Source: Oscillospiraceae bacterium (GTDB lineage Bacteria > Bacillota > Clostridia > Oscillospirales > Ruminococcaceae). Taken from it: a DNA stretch of 64,000 nucleotides. Position numbers and translations under genes: made by a program. Below are positions 45,735 through 53,099 of the stretch, piece by piece. The stretch's first letter is position 1, and every line of letters starts with the position of its first letter. The notes under the pieces are model-generated. The model saw only the letters and a list, made by a program, of their open reading frames with translations. It had not been told where the DNA came from and made no database searches. The DNA lies in NCBI GenBank assembly GCA_025757845.1, contig CP107211.1:1302001-1366000 (forward strand), in the 5' to 3' direction.

Positions 45735-46195
45735 CCTGCCGCCTTTCCCAGTGCGTCCTCTACTGCACCGATGAGTCCCTCTGCCGTGAGGGTGGCACCG
45801 GAAACGGTATCCACCCCGGCAGACTGTACTGCCAGCATCTCGTCCAGCAAAGGCAGCGCCTGCTTATAGTAGGGCTTATCCTCGCCGGAGGCATCCAGCA
45901 CCGCAATATCAGTCATTTTTCCGTTCCGGATGGTCACCGACACCCGGATGACATCGCCAAAACCAAAGGCGCTGCCCTCATAGGTGCCGTCCCGGTAGCC
46001 GTTTTGGGTCTGCTCTGCCTGCGCTGCGCTCTGCGCCTGCAAAACGGAAGCATTGTAGGCTTCCACCTCAGCGATCTCCTGCTTGCGCTGGCTCACCGCT
46101 GCTGCCCGGACCAGCGCCACCTGCTGGTATTGCCATAGTACCCCCAGAATCAGCAGCAGGTTCACCGCCCGGAGAAGAAAATTCTTGTATTTCAT
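45731..46195 (-). CDS. FMN-binding domain protein (RnfG/NqrC-like), membrane anchored
   Basis: 154 residues: an N-terminal anchor helix (about 8-25), then one FMN-binding domain (residues 65-150) ending in VDTVSGATLTAEG. This is the D-x-x-SGA[T]-[ST] motif whose threonine is flavinylated by ApbE in this family. The domain should face outside the membrane. It overlaps the genes on both sides by four bases. No apbE gene is in the window, so the flavin transferase must be elsewhere. Confidence 0.85.
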   Translation of the reverse strand: MKYKNFLLRAVNLLLILGVLWQYQQVALVRAAAVSQRKQEIAEVEAYNASVLQAQSAAQAEQTQNGYRDGTYEGSAFGFGDVIRVSVTIRNGKMTDIAVLDASGEDKPYYKQALPLLDEMLAVQSAGVDTVSGATLTAEGLIGAVEDALGKAAG

Positions 46196-47301
46196 TCCGC
46201 TGCTCCTTCCGTTTCAGGTTCGGTCTCTGTTTCTTCCGGCGGCAGTACCGCTTCGGGTGCCGGCAGCACTTCCTCAGAAGATGCCGGTTCCGGTTCAGAA
46301 GGTGCCGGTGCATCTGCCGGGAAAAGCTGCTGCCATATTTCTTTGAGCCATGCGGGAACGGCGCTTTTTTCCTCCGGCTGCACCACCTCCACGGTGGGCG
46401 CAGTGACCGGCGTTTCCTCGAGTTCTGCCGCTTCGGACGGTACGGCTTCTTCTGCCGCTTCTTCCGATGCTGCCTGCTCCGATTCGGTTTCCTCTGCCGG
46501 GGCAACAGCCGCCTTTGCCAGTGCCAGCTTGACCGCATTCAGGATGCCGGTAGAGGAGTAGGTGGCACCGGAAACGGCATCCACGTTGGGACTCTGCCCT
46601 TCCAGAATGGCGGGGATGACCTGTTTTGCCCGGGAGAGATATTCCTCCTCGTCCTCGGCGCTCAGAAGGGTGATATCGGTGATCTTATCCTCTGCCACCG
46701 TGACCTGCACTGTGATCTTGCCCTCAAAGCCCATGGCTTCGGCGGTATAGATGCCGTCCAGATAGGTAGAGGGTGCGGTGAATTCCTCCACCACCAGCGG
46801 TGCGGCGGGCTCCGGCTGCGGCGGCAGGGGGTTGTTGACTACCTCGCCGGTCAGGGCGTTCTGCACCGCACCCAGAATGCCCCGGCTAGTGTAGGTGGCC
46901 TCGGAAACGGCATCCACTTCCCAGCTCTGGGCTTCCACCACGGTGGTCAAAAGCCGCTTGGCGCGCCGCAGAAACTGCTTTGTCTCGTGGGAAGCGTCCA
47001 ATATCTCGACATCCGTGATGCTGCCGTTTTCCATGGTGACCTGTACCCGGACGGCACCGCCGTAGCCCCGGGAAGAGCCGACATAAACGCCGTCGGCATA
47101 GGGCAGCTTGGGCAGTACTTCTTCCTCCGCTTCGGAGGAAGCGGCTTCCACCGGCTGCTCCACCACAGCCGTCAGTCTTTCCGGTACGGCAGCCAGCACC
47201 GGCACGGTGCGGGGCAGGGCAAAAAGCACGGCAGCTGCAGCCGCCACCGCCGGGAGCAGCTGCACCAGCGGCAGCAGCGCTTTGCATCGTTTTTTGTTCA
47301 T
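46192..47301 (-). CDS. Exported protein with two FMN-binding domains
   Basis: 369 residues: basic start and signal/anchor helix (LLPLVQLLPAVAAAAAVLFAL), then two FMN-binding domains (about 70-155 and 180-265). The second ends VDAVSGATYSSTG, the normal flavinylation motif; the first has VDAVSEATYTSRG, with glutamate in place of glycine. A glutamate/proline-rich low-complexity tail follows (270-369). The ATG at 47301 after AGGAGA is the best start. It would form an extracellular flavin relay with the next two gene products. Confidence 0.82.
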   Translation of the reverse strand: MNKKRCKALLPLVQLLPAVAAAAAVLFALPRTVPVLAAVPERLTAVVEQPVEAASSEAEEEVLPKLPYADGVYVGSSRGYGGAVRVQVTMENGSITDVEILDASHETKQFLRRAKRLLTTVVEAQSWEVDAVSEATYTSRGILGAVQNALTGEVVNNPLPPQPEPAAPLVVEEFTAPSTYLDGIYTAEAMGFEGKITVQVTVAEDKITDITLLSAEDEEEYLSRAKQVIPAILEGQSPNVDAVSGATYSSTGILNAVKLALAKAAVAPAEETESEQAASEEAAEEAVPSEAAELEETPVTAPTVEVVQPEEKSAVPAWLKEIWQQLFPADAPAPSEPEPASSEEVLPAPEAVLPPEETETEPETEGAAE

Positions 47302-47321
47302 TCCATCTTCTCCTGACACAG

Positions 47322-47355
47322 AAAAAGCAAGGTCGCCTGTTTCAAGCGACCTTGC
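47322..47355 (-). terminator. Intra-operon terminator after the Tp47-like gene
   Basis: GCAAGGTCGC/GCGACCTTGC perfect stem, then TTTTTC on the minus strand. It should make the first gene more abundant than the flavoprotein genes behind it. Confidence 0.85.
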
Positions 47356-47399
47356 CGTTTTGTACTGTATTTTGCTGGATCAGGCAGTTTTCCGCGACC

Positions 47400-48236
47400 T
47401 CACAGTGCCACGCTGACCGGCAGGACATACACACCGTCGGCGGTGTAGTAGGTGATCTGGGTGACGGTCTTGCCGATGATGGATGCAAAGTAAGGATCAT
47501 TGGCATTGAAGCCCAGCTTGGTACCATGCCAGATGTTGGTCACATGATGCAGGCCGTACTCACTGCCATCGGCGGTGGTCAGCACCACGCCGTAGACCTT
47601 GTTGGTCTTGTAGTCCAGATCAAAACCAGAGATCTTCATCTCGTAGGTGGCGTGGTGGCCGTTGGTGTTCAGCTTCACGGTGACCCCCTCTACGGTGGTC
47701 TCGGTGGCGCGGACCTTGCCGAACTCCCACTTGCCGCTCAGCAGGTTGTACCATGCGGTGATATAGCAGGCAGGGGTCTCACTGAGCTTGTAGTAGGCGT
47801 AGCTCTCGTTCTCAAACAGGGCATCCACACCGGTATAGGTGGTAGTGGATTCCTGGCCCTTCAGGGTAACGGTGATGTCGCAACTGTCGGCATCGGTGAC
47901 CTGCTTTGCATTCTTCAGCGCCCACGGGGTCAGTACCTTGACCGGGAAGGAAACACCGGTAATGTCGGTGCCGTCGGCGTTGACATGGTAGGAACCGGCG
48001 GCAAGGTTGCCTGCACGGGTCTTGTTTTTGGTGGCGCTGGTAACAGCATCGATCTCAGATGCGTTGTCCACACCGGCAGCTTTGTAGAAATCGGCGTAAG
48101 GGATGTTCATCTGGACATAGCTGGAGGACAGGCCGTTCTCCTGCTCCACCTCTTCCGCAGCGAAGGCCGGGACTGCCACAGCGCACACCAGCGTGGCGGC
48201 CGCAAGGGCACCTGCAAATACTTTTTTCAATCTCAT
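47400..48236 (-). CDS. Secreted Tp47-domain-C-like protein
   Basis: 278 residues with a clear signal peptide (MRLKKVFAGALAAATLVCAVAVPAFA). The body resembles proteins annotated as 'penicillin-binding Tp47 domain C'; typical blocks are IDAVTSATKNKT (reminiscent of an FMN-domain motif) and DGSEYGLHHVTNIW. No enzyme motif is certain, and the penicillin-binding label comes from a distant treponemal protein. It leads the operon, directly behind two GTTAG-N6-CTAAC sites and a consensus promoter, so it is probably the most abundant and metal-controlled product. It may bind the metal or the electron acceptor. Confidence 0.7.
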   Translation of the reverse strand: MRLKKVFAGALAAATLVCAVAVPAFAAEEVEQENGLSSSYVQMNIPYADFYKAAGVDNASEIDAVTSATKNKTRAGNLAAGSYHVNADGTDITGVSFPVKVLTPWALKNAKQVTDADSCDITVTLKGQESTTTYTGVDALFENESYAYYKLSETPACYITAWYNLLSGKWEFGKVRATETTVEGVTVKLNTNGHHATYEMKISGFDLDYKTNKVYGVVLTTADGSEYGLHHVTNIWHGTKLGFNANDPYFASIIGKTVTQITYYTADGVYVLPVSVAL

Positions 48237-48272
48237 TGTAACACACCTCTGTCTCTGGTTTGAAAATACACG

Positions 48273-48288
48273 GTTAGCTCAACCTAAC
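48273..48288. promoter_or_regulatory. GTTAG-N6-CTAAC palindrome
   Basis: GTTAG CTCAAC CTAAC, perfect five-base arms, in the leader of the Tp47-like operon, 37 bases before its ATG. Confidence 0.65.
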
Positions 48289-48332
48289 ATTTCGCGCAAA
48301 GAAAAACCTGCGGGGCGAAGCCCCTCAGATGG

Positions 48333-48346
48333 TTAGAATAAGCTAA
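48333..48346. promoter_or_regulatory. TTAG-N6-CTAA palindrome at the Tp47 operon start site
   Basis: TTAG AATAAG CTAA, just downstream of the minus-strand -10 hexamer. An overlapping palindrome GCTAATT/AATTAGC (48342-48361) covers the start point. Confidence 0.65.
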
Positions 48347-48358
48347 TTGCTGGAAATT

Positions 48359-48387
48359 AGCATAGCACGCCTGCAGAGCCTTGTCAA
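48359..48387 (-). promoter_or_regulatory. Promoter of the Tp47/FMN/NapH operon
   Basis: On the minus strand TTGACA, 17 bases, TATGCT. The palindromes at 48333 and 48273 lie downstream of it, a typical repressor arrangement. Confidence 0.8.
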
Positions 48388-48527
48388 GAAAAAGTGGAAA
48401 TGTTTATGGAGGTTAATTTTTTGGCAGAAGGTGCCGCAAAGCCCTTGGGCAACACCGCACAATTCCCGCCTGACGGCTTGAGCACCGTTCCGGCGGCTGC
48501 GGCACTTAGAATGATGCGGTATTGCCC

Positions 48528-48556
48528 TTGACCTTTTTGCCGGAGCGCAGTATACT
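48528..48556 (+). promoter_or_regulatory. Promoter of the ZIP transporter gene
   Basis: TTGACC, 17 bases, TATACT. Confidence 0.75.
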
Positions 48557-48564
48557 TTTTATGC

Positions 48565-48582
48565 GGTTAGTTATGCTTAACC
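48565..48582. promoter_or_regulatory. TTAG-N6-TTAA palindrome before the ZIP gene
   Basis: GGTTAG TTATGC TTAACC lies between the -10 hexamer and the ribosome site, so bound protein would block transcription. Confidence 0.6.
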
Positions 48583-48597
48583 ACAAGGAGGTTCGAC

Positions 48598-49380
48598 GTG
48601 ATACAAGACGCATTCTGGGGGATCTTGATCCCCTTTCTGGGCACAAGTCTTGGGGCAGGCTGTGTATTCTTTTTGAAAAAGTCCCTAAGCGACGGCATCC
48701 AGCGTGCCCTCACCGGCTTTGCAGCCGGGGTCATGGTGGCGGCATCGGTTTGGAGTTTGCTGATCCCGGCCATGGAGCAGGCAGCAGATCTGGGCAGGCT
48801 GGCGTTTTTCCCGGCGGTGGTGGGTTTCTGGCTGGGTATCCTGTTTTTACTGCTGCTGGATCATCTCATTCCTCATCTGCACCAGAACAGTTTGCAGGCC
48901 GAAGGACCCAAAAGCCAGCTCCAGCGCACCACCATGATGGTTCTGGCGGTGACGCTGCACAACATCCCGGAGGGCATGGCAGTGGGCGTAGTCTATGCCG
49001 GATATCTTGCCGGAACCGCTCAGATCACCGCCGCCGGGGCGCTGGCACTTTCCCTTGGCATTGCCATCCAGAACTTCCCGGAGGGTGCCATCATCTCCAT
49101 GCCCCTGCGGGCGGAGGGAATGAAAAAGGCCCGGGCGTTCTGGGGCGGCGTACTGTCCGGCATCGTAGAGCCGATCGGGGCAGTGCTGACGATTCTGGCG
49201 GCAGGCATCGTGGTGCCCGCTTTGCCCTATCTGCTCAGCTTTGCAGCCGGAGCCATGCTGTATGTTGTGGTGGAGGAACTGATCCCGGAAATGTCGCAAG
49301 GACAGCACTCCAACGTTGGCACCGTGTTTTTTGCGGTAGGCTTCAGCGTGATGATGGTGCTGGATGTGGCACTGGGGTGA
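48598..49380 (+). CDS. ZIP-family metal transporter
   Basis: 260 residues with about eight membrane helices. Helix 4 and 5 motifs of ZIP carriers are clear: LAVTLHNIPEGMAVGV and GIAIQNFPEGAIIS, whose His, Asn, Pro and Glu residues form the metal site. A histidine loop (LDHLIPHLHQN) precedes them. It should import zinc, iron or manganese. The GTG at 48598 follows AAGGAGG. It is divergent from the Tp47/flavoprotein operon and shares its operator type. Confidence 0.9.
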   Translation: MIQDAFWGILIPFLGTSLGAGCVFFLKKSLSDGIQRALTGFAAGVMVAASVWSLLIPAMEQAADLGRLAFFPAVVGFWLGILFLLLLDHLIPHLHQNSLQAEGPKSQLQRTTMMVLAVTLHNIPEGMAVGVVYAGYLAGTAQITAAGALALSLGIAIQNFPEGAIISMPLRAEGMKKARAFWGGVLSGIVEPIGAVLTILAAGIVVPALPYLLSFAAGAMLYVVVEELIPEMSQGQHSNVGTVFFAVGFSVMMVLDVALG

Positions 49381-49437
49381 CGGTTGGGGTCTTGAAAACG
49401 AAATCTCTTTCGGAATCTCCGAAAATGCCTGAACTTC

Positions 49438-49466
49438 TTGACAGAGGCGACCGCAGGGCGTATTAT
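49438..49466 (+). promoter_or_regulatory. Promoter of the methyltransferase/hydrolase operon
   Basis: TTGACA, 17 bases, TATTAT. Confidence 0.75.
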
Positions 49467-49479
49467 TTTGGTAGAAGGA

Positions 49480-49500
49480 CCGCTGAAAAGCGGATTTTTG
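49480..49500 (+). terminator. Small terminator-like hairpin in the operon leader
   Basis: CCGCT-GAAA-AGCGG followed by ATTTTTG. It lies after the promoter and before the palindrome, so it may end the ZIP transcript or attenuate the operon. Confidence 0.5.
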
Positions 49501-49510
49501 TAGAGCAAAA

Positions 49511-49528
49511 AGTTAGTATTATCTAACT
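49511..49528. promoter_or_regulatory. AGTTAG-N6-CTAACT palindrome before the methyltransferase operon
   Basis: AGTTAG TATTAT CTAACT, perfect six-base arms, the best copy of the element. It lies 83 bases before the first gene and downstream of the promoter. Confidence 0.7.
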
Positions 49529-49625
49529 TACGACACAAGGAACTGCTGGCCTGCCACCCGGAGCGATGGGCGCACCTTGTGAAAAGCATTGTATTGTGAA
49601 GTGTAAATAGAAAGAGAGTGGTGTT

Positions 49626-50234
49626 ATGTCCTTTTTTGAAAACACCCGCAAGCCCGTAGGTCTTGGCGGGAAGATCATGGTTGCCATGATGAACTTTGGC
49701 CACAGCGCAATGGCAGCGTGGGGGCTGCGTTTTTTGCAGCCTGCCCCGGATGCCATGGTGCTGGACTGCGGCTGCGGCGGCGGGGCGAACATCAAAACGC
49801 TGTTGAAGCTGTGCCCCAAAGGCAAGGTGCAGGGCATCGACTATTCGGCTGTCAGCGTGGAAAAAGCGCGAAAGGTCAATGCGGGTGCCATTGCGGCGGG
49901 ACGGTGTGCCGTGCAGCAGGCAAGCGTGGCAGAACTGCCGTTTGGACCGGAGCAGTTTGAGGTAGTGACCGCCTTTGAAACGGTCTATTTCTGGCCGGAA
50001 CTTGTGCAGAATTTCAGAGAGGTCTATCGGGTGCTGAAGCCCGGCGGGGTCTTTTTCATCTGCAATGAAGCAAACGGCGAAACCGCAAAAGACGACAAAT
50101 GGACGAAGATCATCAATGGAATGACCATCTACACGGATACTGCCCTGAAAGCATATCTGGAGCAGGCAGGATTCTGTAAGATTCAGAGCCACAAAAATAA
50201 AAAGGGTTGGCTGTGCGTTACAGCACAGAAATGA
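49626..50234 (+). CDS. Class I SAM-dependent methyltransferase
   Basis: 202 residues with the SAM-binding motif I VLDCGCGGGANIKTLL (residues about 40-55), the acidic loop GIDYSAVSVEKAR and RVLKPGGVFFICNEA. The substrate is unknown; UbiE-like small-molecule methyltransferases look like this. It is the first gene of an eight- or nine-gene operon behind a GTTAG-N6-CTAAC site. The next gene starts nine bases after its stop. Confidence 0.87.
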   Translation: MSFFENTRKPVGLGGKIMVAMMNFGHSAMAAWGLRFLQPAPDAMVLDCGCGGGANIKTLLKLCPKGKVQGIDYSAVSVEKARKVNAGAIAAGRCAVQQASVAELPFGPEQFEVVTAFETVYFWPELVQNFREVYRVLKPGGVFFICNEANGETAKDDKWTKIINGMTIYTDTALKAYLEQAGFCKIQSHKNKKGWLCVTAQK

Positions 50235-50243
50235 GGTGCGATC

Positions 50244-51107
50244 ATGTCAAAAAAGGCAACGGAATTCCAAAGAAAAGCAATGAGCCGGATGTACCGGGGC
50301 AAGGAGATCTTCAAGCCTTTGAACACCGGCTGGATCGATGAAAATGTTGCCTGCGTGCGCGAATGGGTGGCGAATATCTTCTTCTACCGCAAAGGCGATA
50401 CGACCATTATGGTCGATGCGGGATATAACTACGACCGCCTTGCCGAAAAAATGGGCTGGCTTGGGATTGATCCGAAGTCGATACACCATATCCTTATCAC
50501 CCATCAGGACACCGACCATGTGGGTGCGGTGGAAGCAGACAGTCCGGGGCTGTTCCGGAATGCGAAGCTGTACATCGGCGAGATCGAGAACCGGTATCTC
50601 ACCGGCGAGGTGCGGCGAAAAGTCATTTATCATCTCTATAAATTGCCGCAGGCCACGATCAACAACGAAAAGGTACTGCTGCACGATGGGCAGGTACTTG
50701 ACATTGACGGCATCAAAATCGAGTGTTTTCTCGTTCCCGGTCATACATGGGGACATATGGTCTACCTCATTGACGATAAGTACCTTTTTACCGGCGACAC
50801 GCTGTGGTTTGGCGCGGACGGCGGCTACAGCTTCATTTCCTCGCTGGCGGAGGACAATAAGCTGGCTGTGCAGTCACTGGCGGAGCTGGAGCGGAAACTG
50901 CGCGCACATGGGCTGCATCCATATTTCATTACCGGTCATACGGGATGGACGGACAATTTTGCCTTTGCGTTTGCCCACAAAGACAAGAGCTGTTCACCAT
51001 TCAAAAAACGAGTACACGACCCATCGGCGCCCTATGATGCCTACGACGAATCGGACGACACCGAAGAAAATGCAAAGAGCGGTTTTCTGAAAGGCGTGGG
51101 AAGATGA
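50244..51107 (+). CDS. Metallo-beta-lactamase-fold hydrolase
   Basis: 287 residues with the full binuclear metal motif THQDTDHVG (H-x-H-x-D-H variant with Q/T inserted as THQDTDH), later ligand histidines in VPGHTWGHMVYL and TGDTLWFG, and a final FITGHTGW. The first histidine of the canonical HxHxDH is replaced by the Q-D stretch, so metal binding may be altered. It could be a thioesterase or lactonase. Its stop overlaps the next start (ATGA). Confidence 0.85.
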   Translation: MSKKATEFQRKAMSRMYRGKEIFKPLNTGWIDENVACVREWVANIFFYRKGDTTIMVDAGYNYDRLAEKMGWLGIDPKSIHHILITHQDTDHVGAVEADSPGLFRNAKLYIGEIENRYLTGEVRRKVIYHLYKLPQATINNEKVLLHDGQVLDIDGIKIECFLVPGHTWGHMVYLIDDKYLFTGDTLWFGADGGYSFISSLAEDNKLAVQSLAELERKLRAHGLHPYFITGHTGWTDNFAFAFAHKDKSCSPFKKRVHDPSAPYDAYDESDDTEENAKSGFLKGVGR

Positions 51108-51820
51108 AGGACAGCGAATTACAAATTGACCGTAGCTGCCATGTGCTGTATTCCAAATCCTGCAAAAAGGAAATTCTGGCGAAAATCACTCTGCACTATC
51201 CGGAGGTGGAGCGCGAGGTGGTCTGGGAGCAGGTGCAGCTGAGATACGCAGAGCTTCTTTCCAAGTGGCGCACCGACCTCGGCGGTAAAAAGAATTTTCA
51301 CAACGGCGTAGGCGGCACCTACGACTGCATCGCCATCATGTGCTTTTACGATGTGTGCCGGGATGTGACCACATTCCGTGAAATTGAAGAGATGGAGGAA
51401 AAACTGATTCTTCCAACTTTCCGCAAGCTGAAATTTGTGGACTGCAACAAGCCGTTCTGGAGGAAGCTGATGTACAAGGCGTTTGTTCGTGCGAAAAGCG
51501 GCTGCGACAAATGGCACGATTACGAGATGTCGGTTGCGCCTTATGAAACCGACAAGCCTATTTATTATGAATTTACGGCGTGCCCGGCGGCGGAATTTGC
51601 CAAGCGGTTCGGATTTACAGACATTATGCCCGCCTTGTGCAATGTGGACTATGCGTCCATGGAACTGCTCCATGCCAAGCTCGTGCGGACGACCACCTGC
51701 GTGGACGGCTGCCGATGCGACTATACCATCTGCGGCGATAAGGATCCATACGTAAAGGAACATCCCGAATACCGGGATGAAAACGGATACAGGAGGAACA
51801 GGGAATGCTCTTACAGGTGA
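51104..51820 (+). CDS. ATC-hydrolase family protein, copy 1
   Basis: 238 residues matching the L-2-amino-thiazoline-4-carboxylate hydrolase-type family (PF14196). Central blocks are FHNGVGGTYDCIAIMCFY and FTACPAAEFAKRFGFTDIMPALCNVDY, with the C-terminal RTTCVDGCRCDYTIC. The named activity opens a thiazoline ring to give S-carbamoyl-cysteine; most family members are untested. A second member ends this operon (54869-55504), which is unusual. It overlaps both neighbours. Confidence 0.8.
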   Translation: MKDSELQIDRSCHVLYSKSCKKEILAKITLHYPEVEREVVWEQVQLRYAELLSKWRTDLGGKKNFHNGVGGTYDCIAIMCFYDVCRDVTTFREIEEMEEKLILPTFRKLKFVDCNKPFWRKLMYKAFVRAKSGCDKWHDYEMSVAPYETDKPIYYEFTACPAAEFAKRFGFTDIMPALCNVDYASMELLHAKLVRTTTCVDGCRCDYTICGDKDPYVKEHPEYRDENGYRRNRECSYR

Positions 51821-52296
51821 TTCTGGAAGGTCTTGGGTTGGGAGTTCTGCTGGTTCTGATCTGCGCTGCGGGCATCCGCAAGGGTGCGGTAGGAATGGCG
51901 CATCTTTACAGCCCTGAAGTTCAGGATCGGTGCGTGAAGCTGGGACTTACAACATACAAAAAAATAAAGAGGAACGCTTTGATTTTCAAAGCGTTCTGCG
52001 TCCCCGGCTACATCGCCTATGTGCTGGTCTGTGTCTATGGGATAAATGGTACGCACGGCTTTGCGGCGGGCTTCTGGCAGCTACTCGTTATCTTGTCCGT
52101 TATGAATCTCATGGACCGCCTGTTGGTTGACGGCTATTGGGTGGGGCACACGAACGTATGGACGATCCCCGGAACAGAAGATCTGAAGCCCTACATCACC
52201 GCAAAAGACAAGCAGAAAAAGTGGCTGTTCGGCACGGTGGGCATGGCAGTCATAGCGGCGGTGCTGGCGGCAATGATGACTGCTTTTATTCATTGA
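51805..52296 (+). CDS. Uncharacterised integral membrane protein
   Basis: 163 residues with about four hydrophobic helices (residues 3-22, 62-80, 90-108, 140-160) separated by basic loops; the second loop has KKIKRNALIFKAF. I do not recognise a family. It starts inside the end of the ATC-hydrolase gene (16-base overlap) with AGGAGGAA as ribosome site. It could anchor the pathway at the membrane. Confidence 0.7.
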   Translation: MLLQVILEGLGLGVLLVLICAAGIRKGAVGMAHLYSPEVQDRCVKLGLTTYKKIKRNALIFKAFCVPGYIAYVLVCVYGINGTHGFAAGFWQLLVILSVMNLMDRLLVDGYWVGHTNVWTIPGTEDLKPYITAKDKQKKWLFGTVGMAVIAAVLAAMMTAFIH

Positions 52297-52310
52297 GGAA
52301 AGGAACTGCG

Positions 52311-53099
52311 ATGAGGTTTAAGACATTTGGAAATCGGAATGATCCCGCTGTTTTGTTTTTTCATGCAATGGGCGTGACGGGAGAGAGCAGCGAACCGGTT
52401 GCGCAATATTTACAGAATCGGTATTTCTGCATTTTACCAACCTCCACCGTGTACTGCAAAGGGCAGAAATATGTCAGCAAGGCAGACGAGGTTCGTCAGG
52501 TGGAAGAATACCTGCAATCGCAGGGAGTGGAATACCTTGAACTGGTTGTTGCTTCTTCGATCGGTGCCGACCTTGCCATGGCATTTTTGACAAGCACGAA
52601 GCTGCCCATTGGACACGTTTTCTTCGATGGCGGGCAGTTTGCACAAATCGGAAAAGGTACGCGCCGCATGATGACACCGTTTCTGTATCTGGCCATCAAG
52701 AGCCTGTACTGGTCAAAGGGCGGCACATTGAAAAAGATCCTGTGGTGTGACGATGATTCCATAAAGCCGTATTTTATAGCCGCAGGGAAAAATCTGACCT
52801 ATACAAATTTGCGGCGGCATATTCTGGACAGCCTGGAGGATAAACCCTTTCCAGCACTTTCCGAAGAACTGCAAAAGCATCTCTATTTCGAGTTTGGCAG
52901 CATAGAAGAGCATTTCAAATACCGTCAGGCAGTGATGGAAGCCTACCCCTGCGGCCATTATCCCGTCTTTGAGGGATACGATCACATGCAATATCAGATT
53001 CGTGATCCGAAGGGCTTTGCTGAAATGCTGGCATCTATCGCTGCGCATGACGACATGCCGAAGCTGCTGTTTATCAGAAAGTGTGAGGACCCGATATGA
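52311..53099 (+). CDS. Alpha/beta-hydrolase
   Basis: 262 residues of alpha/beta-hydrolase type: oxyanion region LFFHAMGVTGESSEPVAQYL, nucleophile elbow VASSIGADLAMAF (Ser in A-S-S-I-G, a variant of GxSxG, near residue 83), and a late histidine in EGYDHMQYQI. A longer reading upstream overlaps the membrane-protein gene and is unlikely; the ATG at 52311 follows GAGGAAAGGA. Its stop overlaps the next start (ATGA). Confidence 0.8.
   Translation: MRFKTFGNRNDPAVLFFHAMGVTGESSEPVAQYLQNRYFCILPTSTVYCKGQKYVSKADEVRQVEEYLQSQGVEYLELVVASSIGADLAMAFLTSTKLPIGHVFFDGGQFAQIGKGTRRMMTPFLYLAIKSLYWSKGGTLKKILWCDDDSIKPYFIAAGKNLTYTNLRRHILDSLEDKPFPALSEELQKHLYFEFGSIEEHFKYRQAVMEAYPCGHYPVFEGYDHMQYQIRDPKGFAEMLASIAAHDDMPKLLFIRKCEDPI

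Noticed and set aside
48312..48324. GGGGC-GAA-GCCCC hairpin between the two palindromes as a riboswitch
   Set aside because: Only a five-base stem; no conserved aptamer core could be recognised around it.
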